The notes under the pieces were generated by a model. That model searched no databases and was not told the origin of the DNA. It was given only the letters and a program-made list of their open reading frames with translations. Positions 7,048-13,806 of a DNA stretch of 13,806 bases are shown in pieces; position 1 is the first letter of the stretch, and each line of letters starts with the position of its first letter. The stretch is from assembly GCA_021802305.1 (NCBI GenBank), contig JAKAAD010000018.1, positions 1 to 13,806 of the forward strand. The letters are read 5' to 3'. Source of the stretch: a bacterium. Its GTDB lineage: Bacteria > Chlamydiota > Chlamydiia > Chlamydiales > Rhabdochlamydiaceae. Made by a program: the position numbers and the translations under genes.

Positions 7048-7788
7048 ATGTTAGAAATCAAAGGATTATGCGTACGCACAGAAGGAAAAGAGATTTTGCG
7101 AGGGATAGATCTTCGCATAGGTGCAGGAGAGATTCATGCCGTGATGGGGCCTAATGGTGCGGGCAAATCGACTCTAGCTAAAGTGTTAGCAGGAGATCCA
7201 TCCTACGAGGTGACGCAAGGAGAAGTGTTGTTCTTAGGGCAAGACCTCTTTGCTCTTGCTCCTGAGGAGCGAGCACGCAGGGGACTTTTCTTAGGATTTC
7301 AATACCCTGTAGAACTCCCTGGAATTACCCATGTACAACTCTTACACTCTGCACTCAATGCAAAGAAAAAGGCCCATGGAGAGAAAGAGCTTTCAGAGAG
7401 TGATTTCTTGAAATTGTTAGAAGAGAAAATGGATTTTGTTGGCGTGGGGCCTTCCTTCAAAAACCGATATGTTAACGATGGATTTTCAGGAGGGGAAAAG
7501 AAGCGCAGTGAAATTTTGCAGATGGCCGTATTAGAACCCAAACTTGCTCTTCTAGATGAAACGGATTCCGGTTTGGATGTCGATGCATTGAAAAGCGTGG
7601 GTTCTGCAATTCAGCAATTGCATGCAAGCGATCGAGCACTCTTGCTCATTACGCACTATAAGCGCCTTTTAGAAGTCGTCCAACCCCATTATGTTCACGT
7701 AATCGTGGATGGGAAAGTCGCAAAGAGCGGAGGGAGAGAACTTGCAATGGCACTAGAACAACAAGGCTATCAATCATTTTTGCAATGA
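7048..7788 (+). CDS. sufC: Fe-S cluster assembly ATPase SufC
   Basis: ABC-type ATPase subunit of SufBC2D; ATP-driven dimerisation reshapes SufB-SufD during cluster assembly. It is not a transporter component. 246 residues, standard for SufC. Seen: Walker A GPNGAGKST (34-42), Q-loop LGFQYPVELPGIT, SufC-type ABC signature GFSGGEKKRSEILQMA (signature SGGE at 147-150), Walker B LALLDETDSGLD with Asp170 and Glu171, and the H-loop ITHYKRLL. ETDSGLD and GEKKR are diagnostic of SufC as against other ABC ATPases. The ATG at 7048 follows GGTGGGG and the sufB stop; upstream codons in the same frame belong to the sufB region. Its stop overlaps the sufD start as ATGA. Confidence 0.97.
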   Translation: MLEIKGLCVRTEGKEILRGIDLRIGAGEIHAVMGPNGAGKSTLAKVLAGDPSYEVTQGEVLFLGQDLFALAPEERARRGLFLGFQYPVELPGITHVQLLHSALNAKKKAHGEKELSESDFLKLLEEKMDFVGVGPSFKNRYVNDGFSGGEKKRSEILQMAVLEPKLALLDETDSGLDVDALKSVGSAIQQLHASDRALLLITHYKRLLEVVQPHYVHVIVDGKVAKSGGRELAMALEQQGYQSFLQ

Positions 7789-8972
7789 CGACACAAAGAA
7801 CAGCTTTTTTTACGCAACTTGAGATGCAATTTGCACAGAGAGTGCGTTCAGATGCGCAAAAGAGTGCTTGGCAACGATTTTGTGCCTTAGGACTTCCTCA
7901 AAAATCTGAGGAATCCTATCGCTATCTATCCCTTCAGTCTTTGTACGCTGCATCGTTTGCATTCCCTCAAGCAAATGCACATGGGAAAAAAGAGGACATT
8001 TTGCCCCATTGCCAAGGCGCTCTCCTGGTGTTTATCAATGGTTTTTTTGTTGAAACATGGAGCGATCTTTCTCTTCTCCCACCGGATAGTTTTACTTGGG
8101 AGATGGGATCGCATGACGTTGAAAACGAAAAAGACCCCATGGCAGCACTATGTGCTGCACTCTGTTGCGAATCCAGACGTTTTGTCGTGCATAAAGACCC
8201 AGGGGTCCCCATTCACATCCTGCATGTCATGCAAGGCAAAGAGCCCACATTCGTGCCTTTGCGCTTTGAAATAGACGTTCGTTCAGGAGTATCTGTGCAG
8301 TGCATTTTCTCTTCTCATGGATTAGGAGAGAGCCATTCGCATTGCTCACTAGCTACGGTTATTTGTTCATTAGAAGAAAATGCAAAAATGCAACTGATAG
8401 AAGATCGCACACATTGGAAGGAAGGCATCTCTTTTGATCAGTATCGTTTCACATTGAAAAAAAAGAGCGCCCTCCGTTGCAAGCACTTGAGTTATGGAGG
8501 AGTGCTTGCGCGCCGCGAAATTCTCGTACAGCTTTTGGGAGAAGAGAGTGTGCTGGAATGGCTTGGTTGCGATCGGCTGAAAGGACGAGCTCAGATGCAC
8601 TCTCATGTGCATGTTGCACATAAAGCTCCTTGTGCATCGTCAATGCAACGCTTTAAAGGAGTGCTCTGGGATCAAGCACAACTAAGTTTTGAGGGAAAAA
8701 TTACCGTTGCGCGAGGCGCACAAAAGACAGATGCATACCAACGAAGCGACAGTTTGCTTTTGAGCCCTCAAGCAGTAGCAAAGACAAAGCCTAACTTGGC
8801 AATTTATGCAGATGATGTGAAGGCGTCCCACGGAACGACGATTGCTAAGGTGGATCCTTTGCAAATCTTTTACTTCCAAAGTCGGGGAGTAAGTAGTGCA
8901 CAAGCGGAAGAATTGATTGCACAAGGATTTTGCCGCGACGTAGTGGTTGAAGGTAAAAATGCAATCTCTTGA
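7785..8972 (+). CDS. sufD: Fe-S cluster assembly protein SufD
   Basis: Paralogue and partner of SufB in the SufBC2D scaffold; the cluster is thought to form at the SufB-SufD interface. 395 residues, slightly short of typical SufD (about 420). Seen: N-terminal GLPQKSEESYRYLSL (35-49), weakly conserved middle beta-helix, and the strongly conserved end TKPNLAIYADDVKASHGTTIAKVDP (in part) followed by IFYFQSRGVSSAQAEELIAQGFC. His349 in ASHGTT matches the E. coli SufD His360 position known to matter for assembly (family knowledge). The start overlaps the sufC stop by four bases with no separate ribosome binding site, pointing to coupling. The 3' end overlaps sufS by 14 bases. Confidence 0.93.
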   Translation: MTTQRTAFFTQLEMQFAQRVRSDAQKSAWQRFCALGLPQKSEESYRYLSLQSLYAASFAFPQANAHGKKEDILPHCQGALLVFINGFFVETWSDLSLLPPDSFTWEMGSHDVENEKDPMAALCAALCCESRRFVVHKDPGVPIHILHVMQGKEPTFVPLRFEIDVRSGVSVQCIFSSHGLGESHSHCSLATVICSLEENAKMQLIEDRTHWKEGISFDQYRFTLKKKSALRCKHLSYGGVLARREILVQLLGEESVLEWLGCDRLKGRAQMHSHVHVAHKAPCASSMQRFKGVLWDQAQLSFEGKITVARGAQKTDAYQRSDSLLLSPQAVAKTKPNLAIYADDVKASHGTTIAKVDPLQIFYFQSRGVSSAQAEELIAQGFCRDVVVEGKNAIS

Positions 8973-10200
8973 AGCAAAAGACATCGAAGCGATTCGCAAA
9001 CAATTTCCCATTTTTCAGGGGAAAGAGGACTTCATTTACTTAGATACCGCGGCAACTGCTCATAAGCCAAAGTGTGTCATGGAAGCTTGCGAAAAATGTT
9101 ACGCCCAACAGTATGCAACGGTACATCGTTCTGTTTATGGCCTTGCTATGGAAGCAACGAGCACATATGAGCGCGTACGACAACGCGTGTGTGCCTTTCT
9201 CCATGCTTCGTCGCCTGAAGAAATTGTCTTCACAAAAAGCACAACAGAAGCGATCAATTTAGTAGCACGATCATTGGGAAGCACTGTACTCACACCCGGA
9301 AGCGAAGTGCTCATCTCTTTGACAGAACATCATTCGAATATCGTTCCTTGGCAGTGGATATGCAAAGAACGTGGGGCAGAGCTTAAAGTCATACCGATTA
9401 CTTCCACAGGAGAATTGGATAGGGAAGCATTGGAAGAGCTGCTCACAGAACGAACGAAGATCGTGAGCATTGCACACATCGCAAATACGACAGGAACAGT
9501 GCATCCCATTGAATACATTGCAAAAGCAGCTCATAAAAAGGGTGCGGTTGTTCTCGTGGATGGTGCACAAAGTGCAAGCCATATGCCCGTCGATGTGCAA
9601 AAAATGGGATGCGACTTTTTCACATTTTCCGGCCACAAGGCTTATGGGCCAACAGGCATAGGAGTATTATTCGGCAGATTGCCCCTACTAAAGGCCATGC
9701 CTCCCTATCAAGGAGGTGGAGATATGATCGAAGAAGTGACCTTTGAGCAGTCTACGTTTCAGCCACCGCCGCTGCGATTTGAAGCAGGGACCCCTCCCAT
9801 TTCCCAGGTCTTCGGGTTAAACGCAGCGATAGAGTTCATCGAATCGGTGGGAAGAGAACGCATTGCTGCATGGGAAAATCGTCTTCTTCAATATGCCATG
9901 CAAAAGCTCATGAAGATCCCGGGTCTTCGCATTGTAGGTACTTCTGCACATAAGGGCGCCATCATCAGTTTTACGGTGGAAGAGGCTCATCCACTCGATT
10001 TAGCCACCTTATTGGATGCGAAAGGAGTAGCCCTTCGTTCAGGGCACATGTGTGCGCAGCCAACGCTACAGCACTTTGGGTTGTCCTCTTTGCTTCGCGT
10101 CTCATTTGGGATCTACAATACCCTCCCGGAGATCGATCGCTTCGTCTTCCTTCTAGAGCAGGCGATCAACGTACTAAAGTCCGGGCTTATTCGAGTGTAA
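8959..10200 (+). CDS. sufS: Cysteine desulfurase SufS (group II)
   Basis: PLP enzyme converting cysteine to alanine and delivering the persulfide sulfur to the Suf scaffold. 413 residues, usual size. Seen: YLDTAATAHKP near the N-terminus, TEHHSNIVPWQW, DGAQSASHMPVDV, PLP-lysine motif TFSGHKAYGPTG with Lys227, GGGDMIEEV, FEAGTPPISQVFGL, and the catalytic cysteine in RSGHMCAQPTLQHFG at Cys365, in the short-loop context typical of group II. The ATG at 8959 follows GAAGG five bases upstream and lies inside the end of sufD; a TTG at 8947 in frame is possible but less fitting. No SufE or SufU sulfur-transfer partner is encoded in the window. Last gene of the operon. Confidence 0.96.
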   Translation: MQSLEAKDIEAIRKQFPIFQGKEDFIYLDTAATAHKPKCVMEACEKCYAQQYATVHRSVYGLAMEATSTYERVRQRVCAFLHASSPEEIVFTKSTTEAINLVARSLGSTVLTPGSEVLISLTEHHSNIVPWQWICKERGAELKVIPITSTGELDREALEELLTERTKIVSIAHIANTTGTVHPIEYIAKAAHKKGAVVLVDGAQSASHMPVDVQKMGCDFFTFSGHKAYGPTGIGVLFGRLPLLKAMPPYQGGGDMIEEVTFEQSTFQPPPLRFEAGTPPISQVFGLNAAIEFIESVGRERIAAWENRLLQYAMQKLMKIPGLRIVGTSAHKGAIISFTVEEAHPLDLATLLDAKGVALRSGHMCAQPTLQHFGLSSLLRVSFGIYNTLPEIDRFVFLLEQAINVLKSGLIRV

Positions 10201-10202
10201 TC

Positions 10203-10258
10203 CACGTTTTCGTTCGAAAAAAGTGTACGATGAACACGTTTTTCCAACGAAAAAGGTG
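10203..10258. repeat. Two related imperfect palindromes in tandem
   Basis: Two units of 23 and 24 bases, at 10203-10225 and 10235-10258, share the pattern CACGTTTT...CGAAAAA.GTG. Each is itself an imperfect palindrome: the second has ten-base arms with one mismatch and a 4-base loop; the first has CAC/GTG ends and a TTTTCG/CGAAAA centre. Unit starts are 32 bases apart, about three helical turns. They may be paired binding sites for a regulator or alternative hairpins at the end of the suf transcript. Confidence 0.5.
10216..10244 (+). terminator. Possible terminator of the suf operon
   Basis: GTGT (10223-10226) pairs with ACAC (10234-10237) around a 7-base loop, and the flanking A run (10217-10221) pairs with TTTTT (10239-10243) past one mismatch. 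On the plus strand the T run follows the short stem, as in an intrinsic terminator, but the core stem is only 4 bp. The fold competes with the two palindromes that overlap it. Confidence 0.3.
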
Positions 10259-10283
10259 ATTTTTATACCTATATACTTAAAGT

Positions 10284-11067
10284 ATGAAGAGAAATGTTCA
10301 TGCACTGCTGACTTTTTGGAAAAATTCACAAAGACGCAAACCTTTGATTATCAACGGAGCACGTCAAGTTGGGACAACTTATTCCCTGAAGCATTTTGAG
10401 AAAACGGAGTACGAGAACACCGTCTATTTCAACTTTGAAAAAGACGGCAAGCTAGGGCGTTATTTTGAGGAGTCTCTAGATCCACAACAAGTCATAAAAA
10501 TAAAGAGAACAAAAAATTCATGGTCGCGTCAATTAGAAAAAGTGCTCGCGGGGGAGATTACGAAGACGCAATCCAATGGCTAGTGGATGCAGGGTTGATT
10601 CATAAGAGTTATTTGGTAGAAACGCTGAAATTCCCAGTAAACGCTTATGCAAATCACCACATGTTTAAAATATTTTTGCTGGACGTTGGTTTGCTTTGTG
10701 CACAAAGCCATCTTTCTCCTAAAACAATCCTTGAGGGCGATCTTTTATTTGTGGAATTCAAGAAGGCGTTTACTGAAAATTTTGTTACGCAAGAACGTAT
10801 TGCTCGCGCACATTCGGAACTCTATTATTGGGCAAGTGAAGGAGTTGCTGAAGTAGATTTTCTCGTCGAAGAAGAGCATGGGATTACACCATTAAAGGTA
10901 AAGGCTGGAGTCAGTCCAAAGAAAAAGAGGTTGCTCGTTTATGGGCAAAAATATGCGCCAGCGAGACTTGTGCGTACGACAGCGATGAATGCCAATGCGA
11001 CGGAAAGGTAGAAAACATTCCACTCTACTTAGTGTCTAGATGCATACCAAGCTCGAGAGAAAGCTAA
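10284..11067 (+). pseudogene. Decayed AAA ATPase with C-terminal DUF4143-type nuclease-like domain
   Basis: Remnant of the common bacterial ATP-binding protein family with a C-terminal DUF4143. Seen: ATG at 10284, then FWKNSQRRKPLIINGARQVG and YENTVYFNFEKDGKLGRYFEESLDP, the family N-terminus. Family members read GARQVGKT; here residue 31 is Thr (ACA at 10374), so the Walker A lysine is gone. Near 10500 the text jumps, with a change of frame, to KENKKFMVASIRKSARG, then EDAIQWLVDAGLIHKSY, MFKIFLLDVGLL, FTENFVTQE, YYWASEGVAEVDFLVEEE and PLKVKAG, the family C-terminal domain. The middle (Walker B, sensor and linker, likely well over 100 residues) is missing. After a TAG at 11009 a second frame change restores the expected end VENIPLYLV. 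Non-functional on this evidence; the C-terminal ORF from 10520 is not an independent gene. Confidence 0.8.
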
Positions 11068-11185
11068 AATGTGCTGCAAAGCTGGCATAGCCAAAACCCA
11101 ACTTTTGAATCCATTTCAGTATAACTGGCGTTTTAGAGAAGAAGATGCTCGCATTCAGCTAAAAAAGCTCTACCCTATTATATAA
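11033..11185 (+). pseudogene. Unrecognised coding-like fragment
   Basis: A frame open from 11033 to a TAA at 11183 reads like real protein: an ATG at 11069 would give 38 residues containing LLNPFQYNWRFREEDARI and QLKKLYPII. The amphipathic, charged and aromatic composition suggests the 3' end of a larger gene rather than noise, and the codons before the ATG (LDAYQAREKAK) are also protein-like. There is no ribosome binding site before the ATG. I do not recognise the family. It lies in the decayed zone behind the broken ATPase, partly overlapping its tail in another frame. Confidence 0.35.
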
Positions 11186-11203
11186 ATAAAAACTTCATTA
11201 ACT

Positions 11204-12133
11204 ATGTGCAAAGTATGCGCTGAAAGCAAAAGGAGGAATTTGACAAATCAGCTACACGCCTTGATCATCTTCTTCGGATTGCTTTGGCCTTTGAGATATC
11301 TATCTGCACACGAAATTGAGGAGAAGGAAAAACCACTTCCGATCGGCAATTTTTCAGTTCCGGTGGTGACGCAAATCGCTCCATTGATCAGCTTTGGGCA
11401 ATTGCTCGTTGGAGAAAGGGCTCTATTGCCTCAGCTTTCTGAAACTTATACGAAGTTTCATCATCAGAGCACGAATGTGATCATGCCTACTGTGATTTAT
11501 GGAATTCGGGATGATCTCGATGTCGTATTGTTTGTTCCATGGACTCCAGGGAATCGATCGGGCTCCTTTCATTCTTCCGGCATGGAAGATATGATTGTAC
11601 AACTAGAATATGAGTATTACTCTCGATCGCGCATCGATTATGTGCTGGGAGCTTCTCTGGTTGCAAATGTGCAATTTCCAACAGGTTCGAGCGCAAAAAC
11701 CCCACGCACGGGGAATGAGTCCTTTACCTATTTTCTAGGAACGACACTCGCTTATCTCTCTTATGATTGGTATGCGTTTACTTCTTACGGAGCGAATCTC
11801 ACGACGACGCATCATCGGACAAAAATCGGCAATTCTTATCTTTATCAGTGGGGATTTGCACGATATATCAAGCAATTGAGTCCACGAGGATACATTTTTG
11901 ATGTAATGGTAGAATTTGATGGCACCTACACCGAAAAAGATAAAGTTCACGGAACAACCGATCCAAATTCCGGAGGGAATATCATTTTGTTGACGCCAAG
12001 CATTTGGCTATCCTCTGCAAGATGGATTTTGCAACTTGGAATTAGCTTGCCCATTATGCAACAGATGAATGGTACGAATCCTAAAGTTCGATATTCCATC
12101 CCGTATACGTTATCAGTTGCAAGGCAATTTTAA
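11204..12133 (+). CDS. Putative outer-membrane beta-barrel protein
   Basis: No specific family recognised. Seen: a basic N-terminus, a hydrophobic stretch LHALIIFFGLLWPLRYLSA and a likely signal peptidase I site LSA-HE, so the protein is exported. The mature part has many alternating hydrophobic/polar strands with aromatic girdles (VVLFVPW, YVLGASLVANVQFPTG, YTLSVARQF) and little predicted helix, and it ends in phenylalanine, the usual C-terminal signal for BAM-assembled barrels. The layout (solvent-facing PTG loops, mature size about 270) resembles the putative transporters related to the MetA/phenol-degradation barrel family, a weak guess. Start is ambiguous: the ATG at 11204 has no ribosome binding site but supplies the positive n-region KRR; a TTG at 11240 follows AGGAGG by only three bases. 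Monocistronic, convergent with dtd. Confidence 0.6.
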   Translation: MCKVCAESKRRNLTNQLHALIIFFGLLWPLRYLSAHEIEEKEKPLPIGNFSVPVVTQIAPLISFGQLLVGERALLPQLSETYTKFHHQSTNVIMPTVIYGIRDDLDVVLFVPWTPGNRSGSFHSSGMEDMIVQLEYEYYSRSRIDYVLGASLVANVQFPTGSSAKTPRTGNESFTYFLGTTLAYLSYDWYAFTSYGANLTTTHHRTKIGNSYLYQWGFARYIKQLSPRGYIFDVMVEFDGTYTEKDKVHGTTDPNSGGNIILLTPSIWLSSARWILQLGISLPIMQQMNGTNPKVRYSIPYTLSVARQF

Positions 12134-12148
12134 AAGGAAGAAAATTCG

Positions 12149-12589
12149 CTAGATCGAATCAAACACAAGAGTCACTGGGCCGTGATTAGTGAGCTCGATG
12201 TCCATAAGGGCGCCAAAGCGACCTGTTTCGACATGTGCAATGCGCTGCTTGAGGGCATCGACAAAGGCATTGTAGATCGGCTCGGCTTGTTCAGAAGATG
12301 CTGCATCAAAAAAATCGGGTCGACGTCCATGAGAACAATCTCCGTAGAGAGTAAATTGCGATACGACGAGGATTCCTCCTCTTACATCTTGGATAGAGAG
12401 ACCCATTTTTCCGTCTTCTCCTTCGAAAATGCGGAGGTGGGCAATTTTGTCGGCAAGTCGGTTGATGCTTTCTTTCCCATCGTTTTTGTGCACGGCAAAC
12501 AGAAGGAGTAATCCAAGATCAATGGCACCGATGATTTCGTTTTGCACGGAAACGCATGCGCGTTTAACTCTTTGGAGGACGATGCGCAT
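12149..12589 (-). CDS. dtd: D-aminoacyl-tRNA deacylase
   Basis: Cytoplasmic proofreading enzyme that hydrolyses D-aminoacyl-tRNA (and Gly-tRNA-Ala) so that D-residues do not enter or sequester the tRNA pool. 146 residues, the family size. Seen: N-terminal MRIVLQRVKRACVSV, LADKIAHLRIFEGEDGKM (45-62), the catalytic SQFTLYGD (77-84), GRRPDFFDAA, and NHGPVTLVFDS (135-145), where the family has N-x-GPxT; this and SQFTL form the D-chiral pocket of the dimer. The ATG at 12589 is chosen because it gives the exact family start; the frame is open a further 61 codons upstream, but that is the yidD region. The gene overlaps the end of yidD by 26 bases on the same strand, with no separate ribosome binding site, so it is probably translationally coupled. 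Confidence 0.95.
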   Translation of the reverse strand: MRIVLQRVKRACVSVQNEIIGAIDLGLLLLFAVHKNDGKESINRLADKIAHLRIFEGEDGKMGLSIQDVRGGILVVSQFTLYGDCSHGRRPDFFDAASSEQAEPIYNAFVDALKQRIAHVETGRFGALMDIELTNHGPVTLVFDSI

Positions 12590-12974
12590 CGGGTACGGGA
12601 TCGTATTTGATGAGTTGGTTGTCGATGCAAACGACAGGATAATGCCACGCTTCTCCATTTTCGCGGAGGAGCCGATCGCATCCCATGAGAAAGCCCTTAA
12701 TGAAGCCATGGCGTTTGATGGCATGCAGTGCATATGTTGAAGAACAAGGATAGAAATGGCTGCGAGGCCCATCTACGGGAGAAAGAACCGTTTGATGAAA
12801 GCGAATGACTTTGATAGCGAACCGGCTTGCCAGGGGAAGGGGTGGAGATTGTGGAAGAGGAACTTTTGTGACGAGATCAGCATCTTTGCCCCAGGGTACA
12901 ATGTAACCGGGCACACAGTGACCACACAAGGGAAGAAAAAAGAGGAATAGGAGAAAGAAACCTTTAAAAAGCAT
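12564..12974 (-). CDS. yidD: Membrane protein insertion efficiency factor YidD, signal-peptide variant
   Basis: YidD assists insertion of inner-membrane proteins alongside YidC. Seen, from the ATG at 12974 (136 residues): a hydrophobic leader KGFFLLFLFFLPLCGHC (4-20), a proline-rich linker, then the YidD core IKVIRFHQTVLSPVDGPRSH with FYPCSSTYALHAIKRHGFIKG and, at the end, YDPVPD. Typical YidD is about 70-90 residues and reads CRF.P(T/S)CS.YA; here the first cysteine is Ser72 and the second is displaced by one to Cys77, and the usual RC.P....G segment is replaced by an expanded ENGEAWHYPVVCIDNQ. An ATG at 13007 in the same frame would add MKGSFPCSCCT but lies deeper inside the upstream gene. 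Neither start has a clear ribosome binding site. It overlaps the upstream gene by 11 bases and dtd by 26. Confidence 0.85.
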   Translation of the reverse strand: MLFKGFFLLFLFFLPLCGHCVPGYIVPWGKDADLVTKVPLPQSPPLPLASRFAIKVIRFHQTVLSPVDGPRSHFYPCSSTYALHAIKRHGFIKGFLMGCDRLLRENGEAWHYPVVCIDNQLIKYDPVPDAHRPPKS

Positions 12975-13806
12975 AGTGCAACATGAGCATGGGAAAGAGC
13001 CTTTCATGCATCATGAAAGGAGTCGCAATTTTTTCGAACATCCTTTCATTGTACGCTTTTGCTTCGAGCCCTGCACCGTAAATGCCACCAAAATACCATC
13101 CCGCCTCAAAACTTGCAAAGATAGCGCCTGCCGCAACGTTGCCTTTATTAAAGGAGTAGACAGTAGCGCCAATGAAGAGCCCATTCAATAAGATGGCAGT
13201 CACGCCAGATTGATATTGGCCTAAGTACATGTACCCCATCCCCGGGATGAGAGCATTCAGCGCTTGCGCTTTCCCAGGAGATTTTTTTACAGCAGCATAT
13301 TGTTCAATGAGGGCATGAAGTTGTGGATATACTTGCTTTTCTTCAATGATTTTGTTGAGTTTAGCAATGTTCCCTGAATAGATTGCATCAGCAATGGTTA
13401 GCCTCAGTTCTTCACCCGGATAATGGATCGCAAATATCTGTTTTACGCGTTCTGCTTCTTGTTTATCGTGAAGATGCGTATAGCTTTCATAGCGCATGAG
13501 CATGATGTCGTGATAAGGCAAATAGGAAGTGCCTACGCGTTTAAGATCGCTATGATCATAGGTATAGAGAACTTCTTCCCATTTTCCCGCTAAGTAATAA
13601 CAAAACATGATGGCGTATTGAAGATCCATGCGGCGGAGGAGATTGTCCGTGGGGAGAAGGATTTCTGCGCGTTTAAATGCCGTGATTGCTTGGTAGAAGT
13701 CGAGTTCTTTTGCAAAGTGGAGTCCAATGGTCATCTCCTTCCCCCAATTCGTCTCCTTTTCTTCCGAAGTAAGGGGGAAAATGCCCGGAGGCAAAGAAGC
13801 AAGGGC
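12964..13806 (-). CDS. Helical-repeat protein with C-terminal TM2-like membrane domain (5' partial)
   Basis: The frame is open to the right edge, so the start lies outside; the first codons seen (ALAS before LPPG) could be the end of a signal peptide. About 280 residues are visible. Residues early in the fragment form TPR-like helix pairs: GLHFAKELDFYQAITAFKRAEILLP, given here only in outline, then ILLPTDNLLRRMDLQYAIMFCYYLAGKWE. The C-terminal part has ALIPGMGYMYLGQYQSGV, a glycine-rich membrane hairpin like that of TM2/DUF5683-type proteins, followed by LNGLFIGATVYSF and AAGAIFASFEAGWYFGGIYGAG. Fits a periplasm-facing, membrane-anchored scaffold. Its end overlaps yidD by 11 bases, so the two are co-translated and possibly act together on the envelope. 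No catalytic motif seen; function unknown. Confidence 0.7.
   Translation of the reverse strand, partial: ALASLPPGIFPLTSEEKETNWGKEMTIGLHFAKELDFYQAITAFKRAEILLPTDNLLRRMDLQYAIMFCYYLAGKWEEVLYTYDHSDLKRVGTSYLPYHDIMLMRYESYTHLHDKQEAERVKQIFAIHYPGEELRLTIADAIYSGNIAKLNKIIEEKQVYPQLHALIEQYAAVKKSPGKAQALNALIPGMGYMYLGQYQSGVTAILLNGLFIGATVYSFNKGNVAAGAIFASFEAGWYFGGIYGAGLEAKAYNERMFEKIATPFMMHERLFPMLMLHYAF

Noticed and set aside
10520..11011. A separate 163-residue gene starting at the ATG at 10520
   Set aside because: The family text continues upstream of that ATG (KENKKF) in the same frame and the N-terminal half lies just before it, so it is the tail of the broken ATPase gene.
12118..12146. Hairpin AATTTT..AAAATT between the barrel gene and dtd as a shared terminator
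   Set aside because: Six A/T pairs with a nine-base loop and no T run; too weak to support.
1..13806. CRISPR array, tRNA, rRNA, insertion sequence or attachment site
   Set aside because: No spaced direct repeats, no cloverleaf-like sequence, no transposase reading frame and no terminal repeats were found; the gaps are all under about 210 bases.

Overview
The window looks like chromosomal DNA from a Gram-negative bacterium, most likely a member of the Chlamydiae (environmental, Parachlamydia/Waddlia-type relatives). This is inference from content: a sufB-sufC-sufD-sufS operon in the chlamydial gene order, a TyrP-like aromatic amino acid permease, a CMP-Kdo synthetase, a terminal-Phe outer-membrane barrel candidate and a YidD variant. 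No ribosomal or marker gene in the window settles the taxonomy.

Layout. (1) 1-988, + strand: the 3' part of a family-28 glycosyltransferase of the MGDG-synthase/MurG type. (2) 1076-2274, - strand: an aromatic amino acid permease (tyrP type) whose reading frame breaks at a run of eight A/T bases, with a small terminator-like hairpin at its end. (3) 2300-5409, + strand: a tightly overlapped cassette rmlC-rmlD-rmlB-kdsB, giving three of the four dTDP-L-rhamnose enzymes plus Kdo activation. (4) 5410-5611: a leader region with a 20-codon ORF behind a perfect AGGAGG, a hairpin with a 15-bp perfect stem, and a plausible promoter. (5) 5612-10200, + strand: sufBCDS, a complete core Fe-S cluster assembly machine. 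(6) 10201-11203: a decayed zone with two related palindromes, a broken DUF4143-type AAA ATPase (Walker A lysine lost, middle deleted, two frameshifts) and a short unrecognised coding fragment. (7) 11204-12133, + strand: a signal-peptide-bearing protein that looks like an outer-membrane beta-barrel. (8) 12149-13806, - strand: an operon of a tandem-helical/TM2-like protein (5' end outside the window), an unusual YidD with a signal peptide, and D-aminoacyl-tRNA deacylase (dtd).

How the genes work together. The first half is about the cell envelope: glycolipid or glycan transfer, dTDP-rhamnose supply, and Kdo supply for lipopolysaccharide. The middle is Fe-S biogenesis: SufS mobilises sulfur from cysteine and SufBC2D is the scaffold with its ATPase. 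The last operon combines a membrane-insertion factor with a tRNA proofreading enzyme. I see no convincing new multi-gene system. The items most worth a second look are the permease frameshift at a homopolymer, the hairpin and mini-ORF leader before suf, the palindrome pair after suf, and the non-canonical YidD with its partner gene.
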